A stretch of DNA of 64,000 nt from Burkholderiaceae bacterium (GCA_947448625.1 CANFOT010000004.1:1-64000); one strand, 5' to 3'. Positions 7,539 to 17,551 are shown, counted from the first letter of the stretch. The notes: a model not told the origin generated them from the letters alone. A program made the numbers and translations.

Positions 7539-8737
7539 GCGGTAGGGGTAACGCCAGATTTCCTACGATTGACGCCTAGCCAAATCAAGGCTCCCGCTGT
7601 GACGGCAACGGGAAGTAGGGATCCTAGGTTCAGAATATTCCACCCCTGTGAGGTGATCAGCGCTCCAGATCCAAATGAAGTGAAGGCCATGGTGCCAAAG
7701 ACGAAGAAGTTAATGGCCGCCTGAGCTTTATCGCGCTCTTCAGGTCGGTAGGCGGTCATCGCTAGAGATGTTGAGCCAGTAAATAAAAAGTTCCAGCCAA
7801 CGCCCAGTAGAAATAGCGCAATCAGGAACTGATGAAAGTTAACGCCAGTTAAGGCGATTGCAATGCAGATGAGGTTTAGTACAACCCCGACACCCATAAT
7901 CTTTAGTGTGCCAAAGCGCTGAATAAGTGAGCCGGTGAAAAATCCGGGCGCGAACATGCCAATGACATGCCACTCTAATACCAGTGCCGTATCGGAAAAT
8001 GGAAGTCCGCAAATCTGCATGGCCAGTGGAGTGGCTGCCATGAGTAGGTTCATCACCCCATAACCTAGAGCCGCACCAATGACTGCGACCATGAAGACAG
8101 GTTGTCGAAAAATGGTTTTGAGATCTCTGCCATCCGAAAGCGAGTGCTGAGTTTTAAATTCTTCTGGAAAGTGAATGAATTGCATCACGATGATGCCAAT
8201 CAAGCCGGCTACTGAGAGTGCGAGATAGGCGCCCAAGAAAGCGGTATCAAATAGATTTTTAGTCCAAGAGGCAAGGTTGGGTCCAATGACTGCGCCAAGG
8301 ATTCCGCCAGCCAGCACCCAAGAGACGGCTTTATCTCTCTGGCTAGCAATCGTGAGCTCAGCAGCAGCAAATCGATAGAGTTGCCCATTGGCGCTGTAAT
8401 AGCCTGCAATGAAGGTGCCCAGCACTAGGAGCCAGAAGTTCTTGGAAATCGCTGCATAGGCGCATAGAAGGGCTGAGAAGATAGCCACGAAGAGGCCAAG
8501 CTGAAAAGAGATCTTGCGACCAAAGTAATTTTGGGTTTTGGCCACAATAGAAGTAGAGAAGGCACCCCCAACAACATATCCCATGACTGGCAGGGTGGCC
8601 ATCCAAGCTACTGGACTCAGGCTAAGGCCAACCAGGCCATTAATGGCGATAAATGTCACATTGTTAGTCAGAAATAAGCCCTGACAGAGAATCAGTAGCA
8701 CAAGGTTTTTATTGAGTAGGGGGTGCTTACTGGTCAT
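7535..8737 (-). CDS. MFS transporter (YbhB/CynX-like 12-TM carrier)
   Basis: A 400-residue protein with about twelve hydrophobic helices and the typical MFS layout of two six-helix halves joined by a hydrophilic loop (about residues 195-215, HFPEEFKTQHSLSDGRD). The loop 2-3 motif is present in altered form (NYFGRKISFQLG). Late helices carry YRPEERDKAQAAINFFVFG, seen in multidrug-efflux-like carriers of Burkholderiales. Substrate cannot be told from sequence. The gene is monocistronic, convergent with the DUF6352-like gene (4-bp overlap), and divergent from icd. Confidence 0.85.
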   Translation of the reverse strand: MTSKHPLLNKNLVLLILCQGLFLTNNVTFIAINGLVGLSLSPVAWMATLPVMGYVVGGAFSTSIVAKTQNYFGRKISFQLGLFVAIFSALLCAYAAISKNFWLLVLGTFIAGYYSANGQLYRFAAAELTIASQRDKAVSWVLAGGILGAVIGPNLASWTKNLFDTAFLGAYLALSVAGLIGIIVMQFIHFPEEFKTQHSLSDGRDLKTIFRQPVFMVAVIGAALGYGVMNLLMAATPLAMQICGLPFSDTALVLEWHVIGMFAPGFFTGSLIQRFGTLKIMGVGVVLNLICIAIALTGVNFHQFLIALFLLGVGWNFLFTGSTSLAMTAYRPEERDKAQAAINFFVFGTMAFTSFGSGALITSQGWNILNLGSLLPVAVTAGALIWLGVNRRKSGVTPTA

Positions 8738-8988
8738 ATATTGGAGTTTACGGTGTATTTGAAGTGAGGATCGTCTTGGTGGATTCCCTTAAATTGGCTT
8801 GTGAAGGCCACTTTGGTGCCTAAATCACCTCAAATTGGCAGGGTCGATGATTTAAAATGATGATCTCAGCCCAGTATGTGAAAGAGCACAAAAAGGCGGC
8901 CAAAAGCGCCCGAAGTGTGGCGTATGGAATATGAGAGTGTCTCGGTATAGGCCGAGACCTAATATTTATCAATATTAAGGAAATATCA
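8738..8988. other. Intergenic region with icd leader hairpin
   Basis: This 251-bp gap separates the divergent MFS and icd genes. It contains a hairpin GTCTCGG (8939-8945) / CCGAGAC (8952-8958) about 30 bp before the icd start, followed by AATATTTATCAATATT and the ribosome binding site AAGGAAA. The hairpin would lie in the icd 5' leader or overlap its operator. I see no gene here. Confidence 0.45.
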
Positions 8989-11226
8989 ATGGCTTCAGAG
9001 AAATCAAAGATTATTTACACGCTGACAGACGAAGCGCCAGCATTGGCGACCTGTGCATTTTTGCCGATCATTCGCACCTTTACATCACCGGCTGGAGTGC
9101 AGATTGTAACGAGCGACATTTCGGTTGCAGCACGAATCTTGTCAGAGTTCTCTGATTGCTTAACTGCAGAGCAGAAGGTTCCGGATAATTTGGCTGAATT
9201 AGGTCGCATGACCTTGTTGCCAGACACGAACATCATTAAATTGCCCAATATCAGCGCTTCAGTTCCTCAGTTGCTCGCCGCAATTAAAGAATTGCAGGCT
9301 AAGGGTTACAACATCCCTGATTTTCCGGATGATCCTAAAAACGATGCTGAAAAAGCGATTCGTACTCGTTACTCCAAATGCTTGGGTAGTGCAGTAAACC
9401 CAGTATTACGCGAGGGTAACTCTGATCGCCGTGCACCAAATGCGGTTAAGCGTTACGCCCGCAAGAACCCGCACTCCATGGGTGAATGGAGTCAAGCTTC
9501 CCGTACGCACGTATCTCATATGCATGGTGGCGACTTCTACGCAGGTGAGAAGTCAATGACTATGACTAAAGCATGTGATGTCAAGATGGACTTAGTCACT
9601 AAGAGTGGCAAAACTATTGTTTTGAAGCCGAAAGTCTCTTTGCTTGCTGGCGAGATCATTGACAGCATGTACATGAGCAAGAAAGCACTCTGCGAGTTCT
9701 ATGAAAAAGAAATCGAAGATGCTTATAAGACTGGCATGATGTTGTCCTTGCACGTGAAGGCAACGATGATGAAGGTATCGCATCCAATCGTGTTTGGTCA
9801 CGCAGTCAAGATTTTTTACAAAGATGCATTTCAGAAGCACGCTAAGTTATTTGAAGAGCTGGGTGTTAATGCCAACAATGGTATGAGCAGCCTCTATGAC
9901 AAGATCAAAACTTTGCCAGAATCCAAGCGCGAAGAAATTATTCAAGACTTACATGCCTGTCATGAACACCGTCCAGCATTGGCGATGGTTGATTCTGCCA
10001 AAGGTATTACCAACCTCCACTCACCAAGCGACGTGATCGTCGATGCATCGATGCCAGCAATGATTCGTGTTGGCGGCAAGATGTGGGGTGCTGATGGCCG
10101 CTTGCATGACACTAAGGCCGTGATTCCAGAAAGTACTTTTGCTCGTATTTACCAGGAGATGATTAATTTCTGTAAGACCCACGGTAACTTTGACCCAACT
10201 ACTATGGGTACTGTGCCAAACGTAGGCTTGATGGCTCAGCAGGCTGAAGAGTACGGTTCACACGACAAGACTTTTGAAATCCCCGAGGCTGGTGTGGCTC
10301 GTATTGTTGCTGATGATGGCACAGTATTGCTGGAGCAAAATGTCGAAGAGGGTGATATCTGGCGTATGTGCCAAGTTAAAGATGCACCGATTCGTGACTG
10401 GGTGAAGTTGGCTGTAAACCGTGCACGTTTGTCGGGCACTCCAGCAGTTTTCTGGTTGGATGAGTACCGTCCACATGAAGCTGAACTCATCAAGAAGGTT
10501 CAAACTTATTTGAAGGATTACGACTTAACTGGCGTAGATATTCAGATCATGTCTCAGACTCGCGCAATGCGCTATACCTTAGAGCGCATCATCCGCGGTA
10601 AAGATACTATCTCTGTGACCGGAAATATTTTGCGCGATTATCTGACTGACTTGTTCCCAATTATGGAACTTGGTACCAGTGCAAAGATGCTATCTATCGT
10701 GCCTTTGATGGCAGGTGGCGGCCTCTTCGAAACTGGTGCGGGCGGTTCTGCTCCTAAGCACGTTCAGCAATTGGTTGAAGAGAATCACTTGCGTTGGGAT
10801 TCTTTGGGTGAGTTCTTGGCTTTGGCTGTTTCCTTGGAAGATATCGGCGACAAGACCGGCAATCAAAAAGTGAAGATTTTGGCTCGTACTTTGGATGAAG
10901 CAACGGGTACATTGCTGGATAACAATAAGTCACCATCACCACGTACTGGTGAGTTAGATAACCGCGGTAGCCAGTTTTACTTGGCGATGTACTGGGCTCA
11001 AGCTTTGGCTGCACAAACCGAAGATAAAGAATTACAAGCCCACTTTGCTCCGATCGCAAAATCCTTGGTGGATAACGAGCAAAAGATCATTGCTGAGCTC
11101 AAGGCGGTTCAAGGTAAGTCGGCTGATATCGGCGGTTACTTTGTTGCAGATTCTGAGAAGTGCAAGGCAGTAATGCGTCCAAGCCCAACCCTCAATGCAA
11201 TCTTGAAGGATGCGCGCGCGGTTTAA
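8989..11226 (+). CDS. icd: Monomeric NADP-dependent isocitrate dehydrogenase
   Basis: A 745-residue enzyme of the monomeric IDH class, which oxidises isocitrate to 2-oxoglutarate with NADP+ in the TCA cycle. Length and landmarks fit: [14 protein letters not shown] at the start, [18 protein letters not shown] (substrate Ser/Arg region around residues 145-160), [30 protein letters not shown], and [33 protein letters not shown] near residue 570. The ATG follows AAGGAAA. The gene is monocistronic with its own leader and a strong terminator. No dimeric Icd is in the window. Confidence 0.97.
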   Translation: MASEKSKIIYTLTDEAPALATCAFLPIIRTFTSPAGVQIVTSDISVAARILSEFSDCLTAEQKVPDNLAELGRMTLLPDTNIIKLPNISASVPQLLAAIKELQAKGYNIPDFPDDPKNDAEKAIRTRYSKCLGSAVNPVLREGNSDRRAPNAVKRYARKNPHSMGEWSQASRTHVSHMHGGDFYAGEKSMTMTKACDVKMDLVTKSGKTIVLKPKVSLLAGEIIDSMYMSKKALCEFYEKEIEDAYKTGMMLSLHVKATMMKVSHPIVFGHAVKIFYKDAFQKHAKLFEELGVNANNGMSSLYDKIKTLPESKREEIIQDLHACHEHRPALAMVDSAKGITNLHSPSDVIVDASMPAMIRVGGKMWGADGRLHDTKAVIPESTFARIYQEMINFCKTHGNFDPTTMGTVPNVGLMAQQAEEYGSHDKTFEIPEAGVARIVADDGTVLLEQNVEEGDIWRMCQVKDAPIRDWVKLAVNRARLSGTPAVFWLDEYRPHEAELIKKVQTYLKDYDLTGVDIQIMSQTRAMRYTLERIIRGKDTISVTGNILRDYLTDLFPIMELGTSAKMLSIVPLMAGGGLFETGAGGSAPKHVQQLVEENHLRWDSLGEFLALAVSLEDIGDKTGNQKVKILARTLDEATGTLLDNNKSPSPRTGELDNRGSQFYLAMYWAQALAAQTEDKELQAHFAPIAKSLVDNEQKIIAELKAVQGKSADIGGYFVADSEKCKAVMRPSPTLNAILKDARAV

Positions 11227-11260
11227 GCTATTGAACTTCAGTAAATGAAGTTGGTTCTAC

Positions 11261-11294
11261 AAAAAAGGCAAATCGTTTGATTTGCCTTTTTTCT
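11261..11294 (+). terminator. Intrinsic terminator of icd
   Basis: AAAAAAGGCAAATC (11261-11274) pairs perfectly with GATTTGCCTTTTTT (11279-11292) across a 4-nt loop. The T tract forms the right arm, 34 bp after the icd stop codon. Confidence 0.9.
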
Positions 11295-11401
11295 TATGTT
11301 CTTCCTTTTGGGTGAAGATGGCGGCTCAGCAATAAATCGGTAAGCGTAGGAGAATAGGCGTATTGGTATTGTTGACTTAAATCTATCAAGGAGACTTTGA
11401 T

Positions 11402-12364
11402 ATGGGCTCAAACGATCAGAAGCGACTTTCTCAGGAAATTACTCCGAAGGCGGTTTTTGAGGGGCGTCGCGACTTAATTAAAAGTGCTGCTGCAGGGGCT
11501 TTTGGTCTGGCGCTTGCGCCTTGGTTCTCACGGGATGCGCTGGCTAGTAACTCCCAAAAGCTGCTTGCTACACCCAATCCAAGCTACGTACTTAAGGAAG
11601 AGTCGACTAGTTATAAGGATGTAACTGGTTACAACAACTTTTATGAGTTCGGGACCGATAAATCGGATCCAGCTGCTTATGCCGATAGTTTGCAAACTCG
11701 ACCATGGTCTATCACGATTGAAGGTCTAGTGAAAAAGCCAATGACTCTAGATATAGATGCGCTATTAAAACTTGCCCCAATGGAAGAGCGCATTTATCGC
11801 ATGCGCTGTGTCGAGGGTTGGTCCATGGTGATTCCATGGGATGGCTACTCCTTATCCAAATTACTCAATCAGGTTCAACCTTTAGGCTCAGCTAAATATG
11901 TGGAATTCGTTTCCTTGGCGGATCGCAAGCAAATGCCAGGCGTTAAGAGTCGCATTATTGAGTGGCCTTATCGAGAGGGTTTGCGCTTGGACGAGGCGAT
12001 GAATCCCTTGACCCTCCTGACTTTTGGTCTTTATGGCGAGGCCTTGCCTAAGCAGAATGGGGCGCCGGTTCGCATTGTGGTGCCCTGGAAGTATGGCTTT
12101 AAAAGTGCTAAATCGATTGTCAAAATTCGTTTAACAGAAGAGATGCCCAAGACTAGCTGGAGCCAGTTTGACTCACGAGAGTATGGGTTTTATTCGAACG
12201 TCAATCCTTTGGTAGATCACCCGCGCTGGAGTCAGGCGACCGAGCGTCGCATCAGCGATTCTAAGGGCGTCTTTGCCCCCAAAATAAAAACGCAAATGTT
12301 TAATGGGTATGGCGATCAAGTCGCAAGCATGTATAGCGGTATGGATTTGAAGAAATTCTATTGA
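11402..12364 (+). CDS. msrP: Protein-methionine-sulfoxide reductase, molybdopterin subunit MsrP
   Basis: MsrP (YedY) reduces methionine sulfoxide in oxidised periplasmic proteins. The 320-residue protein has a Tat signal ([15 protein letters not shown], residues about 21-35) and a sulfite-oxidase-type fold. The molybdenum ligand is Cys136 in [15 protein letters not shown], and [19 protein letters not shown] and the C-terminal [12 protein letters not shown]-type segment ([12 protein letters not shown]) match the family. The ATG is preceded by AAGGAGA at good spacing. It heads an operon with msrQ (23-bp gap), a lipocalin and an MBL hydrolase. Confidence 0.95.
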   Translation: MGSNDQKRLSQEITPKAVFEGRRDLIKSAAAGAFGLALAPWFSRDALASNSQKLLATPNPSYVLKEESTSYKDVTGYNNFYEFGTDKSDPAAYADSLQTRPWSITIEGLVKKPMTLDIDALLKLAPMEERIYRMRCVEGWSMVIPWDGYSLSKLLNQVQPLGSAKYVEFVSLADRKQMPGVKSRIIEWPYREGLRLDEAMNPLTLLTFGLYGEALPKQNGAPVRIVVPWKYGFKSAKSIVKIRLTEEMPKTSWSQFDSREYGFYSNVNPLVDHPRWSQATERRISDSKGVFAPKIKTQMFNGYGDQVASMYSGMDLKKFY

Positions 12365-12387
12365 TGCCAAGTGATCAGTAAAGCCTG

Positions 12388-12975
12388 ATGAAGTTATTCA
12401 TTTTCTTGCTGGGCCTCTTGCCTCTAGATCGTTTGGTATGGCTCGGCTTTACTGACGGCTTGGGGGCAAACCCGATTGAATTCATTACCCGGTCGACTGG
12501 AACTTGGGCGCTAGTTTTCTTATGTTTGACGCTAGCGATAACGCCATTGCGCTTGCTAACCAATTCAACGGCATGGGTTCGCTATCGCAGAATGTTGGGC
12601 TTATTTAGTTTTTTCTATGCCTGCTTGCATTTTGGAATTTGGCTTTGGCTAGATCAAAATTTCGATCTAGCAGAAATGCTGAAAGATGTATTGAAGCGGC
12701 CATTTATTACGATGGGCTTTATCAGCTTTGTTTTGCTCATTCCATTGGCTCTAACTTCCACCCATTGGGCGCAAAGAAAGCTTGCCCGTCGCTGGGCGCA
12801 ACTACATCGCTGTATTTATCTGATTGCCTGTACTGTGATACTTCACTATTGGTGGCATAAGTCAGGCAAGAATGATTTGGATACTGTGATGGTCTATGCA
12901 GCTGTTTTACTATTGCTGTTATGTTGTAGGATTCCTTATGTCCGCAAGATCCTGACTAGACGATCCACCATTTAA
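12388..12975 (+). CDS. msrQ: MsrQ haem-binding membrane subunit
   Basis: A 195-residue integral membrane cytochrome b of the ferric-reductase-like fold that feeds electrons to MsrP. It has about five to six helices and the family landmarks GANPIEFITRSTGTWAL, RRMLGLFSFFYACLHFGIW (haem-ligand His) and WAQLHRCIYLIACTVILHYWW (His ligands). Length fits the family (about 190-210). It lies directly after msrP. Electron entry from the quinone pool or a flavin reductase is family knowledge, not visible here. Confidence 0.93.
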   Translation: MKLFIFLLGLLPLDRLVWLGFTDGLGANPIEFITRSTGTWALVFLCLTLAITPLRLLTNSTAWVRYRRMLGLFSFFYACLHFGIWLWLDQNFDLAEMLKDVLKRPFITMGFISFVLLIPLALTSTHWAQRKLARRWAQLHRCIYLIACTVILHYWWHKSGKNDLDTVMVYAAVLLLLLCCRIPYVRKILTRRSTI

Positions 12976-12987
12976 TCCATTTTTCTT

Positions 12988-13563
12988 ATGACCCAGTTTT
13001 TGCATCTTCGTACTGCACTCATTTCCATATTGGGCTTATTGCTTATTTGCATCGGCTCCTCTCAAGCGATGGCCCAGCAAGGCGACCAAAATGTGAAGAC
13101 CATAAAGGCTTTAGATGTTCCTCGCTATCTTGGTACTTGGTATGAGATTGCCAAGTCTCCGAACTGGTTTCAGAAGAAGTGTGTTTCCAACACCAAGGCC
13201 ATATATACCGCCAGACCTGATGGCAATCTTCGAGTGCTTAATAGCTGCAAAACTGCTAGCGGAGAAATATCGGAGGCAGAGGGCTTGGCTCGCCAAATTG
13301 GCGCCAAGAATTCGGCAAAATTAGAGGTACGTTTTGCCCCTGAGTGGCTTTCATTTCTACCATTGGTCTGGGGTGATTATTGGGTGATCGATTTGGATCC
13401 GCAATATCAGGTAGCGGCGGTAAGCGACCCTAAGAGAGAATATCTTTGGGTACTATCCAGAACCCCTCAGTTAGATCCCAAAGTATATGAAGATCTATTG
13501 CAGCGCTTGAAGCAGCAGCATTTCGATATTCAAAAACTTGAATTGACCTCTCAGAAAAATTAG
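12988..13563 (+). CDS. blc: Bacterial lipocalin (Blc-like), periplasmic
   Basis: A 191-residue lipocalin. Residues 1-30 form a signal peptide ending SSQAMAQ; there is no clear lipobox, so it is probably soluble in the periplasm rather than an outer-membrane lipoprotein like E. coli Blc. The signature YLGTWYEIAKSPNWFQKKC (lipocalin motif 1) is followed by NCxxAxYT-like SNTKAIYTARPDG, WGDYWVIDLDPQYQVAAVSDPKREYLWVLSRTP and a C-terminal helix. It likely binds lysophospholipids or other lipids. It is the third gene in the msrP operon, 12 bp after msrQ and 1 bp before the MBL gene, which suggests a link to envelope oxidative damage. Confidence 0.9.
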   Translation: MTQFLHLRTALISILGLLLICIGSSQAMAQQGDQNVKTIKALDVPRYLGTWYEIAKSPNWFQKKCVSNTKAIYTARPDGNLRVLNSCKTASGEISEAEGLARQIGAKNSAKLEVRFAPEWLSFLPLVWGDYWVIDLDPQYQVAAVSDPKREYLWVLSRTPQLDPKVYEDLLQRLKQQHFDIQKLELTSQKN

Positions 13564-13564
13564 C

Positions 13565-14503
13565 ATGACTGTGAAGCGGATTGGTAATTACCTGCTCCCG
13601 CCCGGAATCGATATCTTCGAGCGGGGCTGGTTATCAGCAAACAATATTTTTCTTTACGGTGACGCAGATGTTTCTTTAGTTGATACTGGCTACTGCGCTC
13701 ATCAACAGCTCACAGTGGATCTGGTATCGAATGCACTGAAACAGCATGGCTTATCGAGCCTAAACAAAGCGGTGAATACCCATCTACATTCGGATCATTG
13801 TGGTGGTAATGCGGCTTTATCAACGGTATTTGATTGCGAGATTTGGATACCAGAAGCAGAGGCAATTGCAGTCCAAGATTGGGATGAAAATTTGCTGAGC
13901 TTTCGGCAATTGGGACAGGATTGCCCGCGCTTTTCTCACCACGGGCTGCTTGTGCCAGGTGAGGAGATCGTGTTGGGCCCTTATCGCTGGCAAATTCTTG
14001 CGGCTCCAGGCCATGACAACCATTCGATCATGTTGTATCAGGAGCAATATCAAATCTTGATTTCCGCCGATGCATTATGGGAGGAGGGCTTTGGAGTCAT
14101 CTTCCCTGAGCTCTGGGGTGAAGGTGGCTTCGAAGAGGTCGCAAAGACACTGGAGCTTATTGAAGGGCTCCCAGTTGCCTTGGTAATCCCAGGACATGGA
14201 AAACCTTTTACCGATGTTCAGCAGTCGATTGAAATTGCAAAATCTCGTCTTGATTACCTTTCAGGCGATGTTGAGCGTAATGCCCGTCATGGCGCCAAAG
14301 TGCTCTTAAAGTACAAGCTGCTGGAGTGGCGTAGTCGGGAGTTGGTAGGGGTAAATCAGTGGATTAGAAGTACGCCAGCCTTAGAAAGTATTCGCAAACA
14401 AATGAATCTGTGTGCTGAGGATTTTCAAGATTGGTTAGTGCAGGCTTTGGTGAAATCGAAAGCTGCAGTGATTCAGCAGGGTCATCTCGTGAATCTTGAT
14501 TAA
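13565..14503 (+). CDS. MBL-fold metallo-hydrolase
   Basis: A 312-residue metallo-beta-lactamase-fold hydrolase without signal peptide. The metal motif HLHSDHCGG (about residues 74-82) is the canonical HxHxDH, with later ligands in APGHDNHS and the Asp in ISADALWEEG, and a final PGHGKPF. A C-terminal helical region (about 225-312) resembles LACTB2/YcbL-type winged domains. The substrate is unknown; related enzymes hydrolyse thioesters or RNA. It begins 1 bp after the lipocalin stop, so it is translated in the msrP operon. Confidence 0.85.
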   Translation: MTVKRIGNYLLPPGIDIFERGWLSANNIFLYGDADVSLVDTGYCAHQQLTVDLVSNALKQHGLSSLNKAVNTHLHSDHCGGNAALSTVFDCEIWIPEAEAIAVQDWDENLLSFRQLGQDCPRFSHHGLLVPGEEIVLGPYRWQILAAPGHDNHSIMLYQEQYQILISADALWEEGFGVIFPELWGEGGFEEVAKTLELIEGLPVALVIPGHGKPFTDVQQSIEIAKSRLDYLSGDVERNARHGAKVLLKYKLLEWRSRELVGVNQWIRSTPALESIRKQMNLCAEDFQDWLVQALVKSKAAVIQQGHLVNLD

Positions 14504-14511
14504 ATTGCTGC

Positions 14512-15345
14512 TCAGAAATTAAACGATAACTTGCCGTAAAAAGACCAGTTATAGATGGGGTAGCTTTGAATTAGCTCCTTACTTGCCCCAAGTGCAAATA
14601 AGAAATTTTTGTTAAGGCGATGGGTCACCATGGCATCCAATGGTACGAACCAGCCCCCGCCACCCCCGGTATTCCAGGAGATACCGTTTTCATCCCAAAA
14701 CCGAATTTGAGTATCTGGCGAAATATTAAATCCAAGCGTGGGGAAAATATTCAGGTTACGCGCTAGGGGTGGCTGGTTGGGATTATTGGCAAACGAATTG
14801 CCCTTGGTATCAAATCCATACATGTAACGTAAAAGCGGTGAAAAGTCTGAGAGGCGCGAATCACTTCCTTTTGAAGGTACATACACAGTGCCAATTTGAG
14901 GCCCCGCCGCCCATTGCCCATTATTGCCAAATGGAAAGATAATCCGACCACCCAAAGTGCCTTCCCAATTCTTGAGCATGCTGGGGTGATTTCCCCAGAT
15001 GGTGAGCATTGTGTTTCCAGCGTTATAGGTTCCAGATGACTGTTCTGGAAGGGTCGGACCATAAGTCGATACATAGGAGGTATCCAGTCTCATGGTGCCT
15101 CGCCAGTGGTCAAACTGAAGGGGTTGGTAGTAACGCAATTTGAGAGTATCGCTTTGCGTTTGCTCTCCAAAGGTGTTGTGATAGCCCCAAAATTCCAGTA
15201 CCCGTTGGCTTGAGTATTGATCGGCTGCTGTCTCTAGGTTTAAAAAGCCTTCTGAGAACTTGCTTCCTTGGGCCATGACCCCTCCCATTGATCCCAGCAG
15301 GATCAATGGGGTAAGGAGATGAGCAAGAATCCGCAGCAATGTCAT
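14512..15345 (-). CDS. Outer-membrane beta-barrel transporter-like protein
   Basis: A 277-residue exported protein with signal peptide (residues 1-25, cleavage after GVMA). The remainder alternates short strands and ends in a C-terminal aromatic (YGKLSFNF), the usual outer-membrane insertion signal. It resembles the family sometimes annotated as 'transporter' or MetA-pathway phenol-degradation channel (PF13557-like); this is a by-eye assignment. Segments such as RVLEFWGYHNTFGEQ and GGRIIFPFGNNGQWAAGPQIG are characteristic. It is monocistronic and convergent with the MBL gene. The solute is unknown. Confidence 0.6.
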   Translation of the reverse strand: MTLLRILAHLLTPLILLGSMGGVMAQGSKFSEGFLNLETAADQYSSQRVLEFWGYHNTFGEQTQSDTLKLRYYQPLQFDHWRGTMRLDTSYVSTYGPTLPEQSSGTYNAGNTMLTIWGNHPSMLKNWEGTLGGRIIFPFGNNGQWAAGPQIGTVYVPSKGSDSRLSDFSPLLRYMYGFDTKGNSFANNPNQPPLARNLNIFPTLGFNISPDTQIRFWDENGISWNTGGGGGWFVPLDAMVTHRLNKNFLFALGASKELIQSYPIYNWSFYGKLSFNF

Positions 15346-15398
15346 ATACGCAGTAATATAAATGACTCAGTCAATTATAAAAAATAAGTAGAGAGAAT

Positions 15399-16169
15399 AT
15401 GGAACATACAGTTTTAATAACCGGCGCAACTGCTGGATTTGGGGAGGCTACCGCTAGACGGTTTCTGGCAAATGGCCATAAAGTCATTGCGCTAGGAAGG
15501 AGAGTGGAGCGTCTAGAAGCGTTGAAGGCATCCCTTCCTGGGGAGCAGCAGAAAAAATTATTGACCTTGGCCGTGGATGTTTGCGATAGTGCAAAAGTGG
15601 ACGGTCTTGCTGCTACCTTGCCACCCGAGTTTGCAAATGTGACAGTGCTAGTGAATAACGCAGGGCTCGCCTTGGGTTTAGAGCCGGCACACCAAGCATT
15701 TCTCGGGGATTGGGATCGGATGATTGATACCAACATTAAAGGCTTGGTGCATATGACTCGTGCTTTCTTGCCAGGGATGGTTGATCGTCAATGTGGTCAC
15801 GTGATTAATCTTGGCTCTGTAGCGGCGAACTATCCTTACCCGGGCGGCAATGTGTACGGAGGAACTAAGGCATTCGTACAGCAATTTAGCTTGAACTTAA
15901 GGGCAGATTTAATTGGCACGCCAGTACGGGTTACTTGTGTTGAGCCTGGCATGTGCTCTGGAACCGAGTTTTCGAATGTGCGCTTTAAGGGTGATGACGA
16001 TAAGGCTGGCAAGGTCTACAGTGGAGTTAAGGCGTTAAGCGCAGATGATGTTGCGGAGGCAATTTACTGGTCGGCTAACTTGCCAAGCCATGTCAATATT
16101 AATTCAGTCGAGCTGATGCCAGTGCAGCAAGCCTTTAATGCGTTTAATGTTCACCGTGGTGAGTTTTAA
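15399..16169 (+). CDS. SDR family oxidoreductase, YdfG-like
   Basis: A 256-residue classical short-chain dehydrogenase. It shows the dinucleotide motif TGATAGFGEATARRF (residues 8-22), VNNAG at about 89-93, a catalytic Ser in NLGSVAANYPYPGG and the YGGTKAF active-site Tyr/Lys at about 152-156. The pattern closely follows E. coli YdfG, an NADP+-dependent 3-hydroxy-acid dehydrogenase acting on L-allo-threonine, serine and malonic semialdehyde, including EPGMCSGTEFSNVRFKGD. It is a single gene, 6 bp from the convergent DUF2889 gene. Confidence 0.88.
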   Translation: MEHTVLITGATAGFGEATARRFLANGHKVIALGRRVERLEALKASLPGEQQKKLLTLAVDVCDSAKVDGLAATLPPEFANVTVLVNNAGLALGLEPAHQAFLGDWDRMIDTNIKGLVHMTRAFLPGMVDRQCGHVINLGSVAANYPYPGGNVYGGTKAFVQQFSLNLRADLIGTPVRVTCVEPGMCSGTEFSNVRFKGDDDKAGKVYSGVKALSADDVAEAIYWSANLPSHVNINSVELMPVQQAFNAFNVHRGEF

Positions 16170-16175
16170 GGAAGC

Positions 16176-16715
16176 CTAGACTGTAGGCTTCCATTTGTAG
16201 AACTTGGGATAGGCGCGCATCACTACAGGCCCGTCAAAGTCCCAAGATTTACAGGTCCCCAAATAGAGTGGCGGTTTATTGTCATCTGGATCAAATAGCG
16301 CACCGGGTATAGACTGAAAAGCGGCTGTAGCAATATTACTTAGCAGTTCTCGCAAGTGCGTACACCCCTTAATGCCGCCAAGATGTTCATTAATAGTCTT
16401 GCGCCAGCCTTTGCCAAGGCGTGCTCCAATGAGTGCGGCCATTGGAGGTATCACTTGCGGACATTCTGGGTGAGGGTGGCTATCCATCGAAACTTCAATT
16501 GCTTGAATTACTAATTCAGTGTTTACAGTAAGGCGAACCCACATATCGTGAAAAGCCTGCCCTGGTTCCCAGGTTTTCCCGCCGGTAGTGAAGGCCTGAA
16601 ATTTAAAGTCTCGTAAATGGGCTTCAATGTCCCACAAGCCGTCCTCCCGAGCATAGCCCTGAAAAGTAATTTCACGCGTGTGGAGTGGGTTTCTAGGTGC
16701 TGGGGTTGAAAGCAT
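16176..16715 (-). CDS. DUF2889 domain protein
   Basis: A 179-residue cytosolic protein of the DUF2889 family. It opens with TPAPRNPLHTREITFQGYAREDGLWDIEA as its N-terminal signature (quoted here only by position, residues about 4-20 and on), then WVRLTVNTELVIQAIEVSMDSHPHPECP and the GWRKTINEHLGGIKGCTHLRELL segment with a conserved Cys-Thr-His. The family appears in aromatic-degrading and other betaproteobacteria, and its function is not established to my knowledge. The gene is monocistronic here. Confidence 0.8.
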   Translation of the reverse strand: MLSTPAPRNPLHTREITFQGYAREDGLWDIEAHLRDFKFQAFTTGGKTWEPGQAFHDMWVRLTVNTELVIQAIEVSMDSHPHPECPQVIPPMAALIGARLGKGWRKTINEHLGGIKGCTHLRELLSNIATAAFQSIPGALFDPDDNKPPLYLGTCKSWDFDGPVVMRAYPKFYKWKPTV

Positions 16716-16816
16716 GGTGGTAATAAATAGTGTGCAGATAAGAAGTAAGGATAAATAATAACGGCTTCAATTCACAGTCGCTCGCTAAGTTAGCTTTGTA
16801 GTATTCTCGGCAACAT

Positions 16817-17551
16817 ATGGCCAAACCAATTTCCCTCGAAAAAATACTATTTAGCCAAGGTTTTGGCACTAGACGTTATTGCAGCGATTTAGTGTATGCC
16901 GACCTTGTCAAGGTGAATGGTGTTTTGGCGGAAGATCCGGAAGAGCGAATTGCTACTGAGGGATTGATGCTCAGCGTAGAGGGTAAAGATTGGGAGTTCC
17001 ATGAAAAAGCCTATATCGCCTTTAATAAGCCGCCAAACTATGAGTGCTCCCATAAAACCACGCATCATCCGAGTGTTTATAGCTTATTGCCTAAGCCTTT
17101 TGTAGAGCGGGGCTTGCAATGTGTTGGGCGCCTAGATTTCGATACGACTGGTCTCATTTTAATTTCTGATGATGGTCAGTTTATTCATAAGATGACTACG
17201 CCAAAGAAGAATATTGGCAAGGTGTATGAGATCACTACACCTGAACCCATTACCCAAAAACAGATCGAACACTTGCTTAACGGCGTCGTGTTGGATGATG
17301 ATCCGAAGCCTTGTTTTGCAACAGCATGCAAGCAACTGGGCGAGAACATCTTGGCAATGACGATTGTTGAGGGTCGTTACCATCAAGTAAAGCGGATGAT
17401 GGCTGCAGTAGGAAATCATGTTGCCAAGCTACATCGTACAGAAATTGGGCAATATGTCATGCCCACTGATTTGGCCGAGGGTGAGTGGCGCTGGCTCTAT
17501 CCAGAAGATTTACAAAAGCTATCTAAGAGCGTGGATTCGCCAATTGCCTAA
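16817..17551 (+). CDS. rsuA: 16S rRNA pseudouridine synthase, RsuA family
   Basis: A 244-residue pseudouridine synthase. An S4 RNA-binding domain spans residues about 4-50 (ISLEKILFSQGFGTRRYCSD), and the catalytic domain carries the RsuA/RluB/E/F motif GRLDFDTTGLILISDDG near residue 100 with the catalytic Asp. RsuA modifies U516 of 16S rRNA; RluE or RluF specificity cannot be excluded by eye. The final 8 bp overlap the start of the downstream dehydratase gene, suggesting co-translation. Confidence 0.85.
   Translation: MAKPISLEKILFSQGFGTRRYCSDLVYADLVKVNGVLAEDPEERIATEGLMLSVEGKDWEFHEKAYIAFNKPPNYECSHKTTHHPSVYSLLPKPFVERGLQCVGRLDFDTTGLILISDDGQFIHKMTTPKKNIGKVYEITTPEPITQKQIEHLLNGVVLDDDPKPCFATACKQLGENILAMTIVEGRYHQVKRMMAAVGNHVAKLHRTEIGQYVMPTDLAEGEWRWLYPEDLQKLSKSVDSPIA

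Noticed and set aside
10754-11059. Antisense open frames over icd
   Set aside because: Shadow frames of a highly conserved enzyme; no supporting signals.
15371-15736. 121-residue open frame antisense to the SDR gene
   Set aside because: It overlaps a clear SDR with intact motifs and has a low-complexity, non-family sequence.
17418-17543. N-terminal extension of the carbinolamine dehydratase open frame
   Set aside because: It lies entirely within rsuA in another frame and has no domain similarity; the TTG at 17544 gives the family length.
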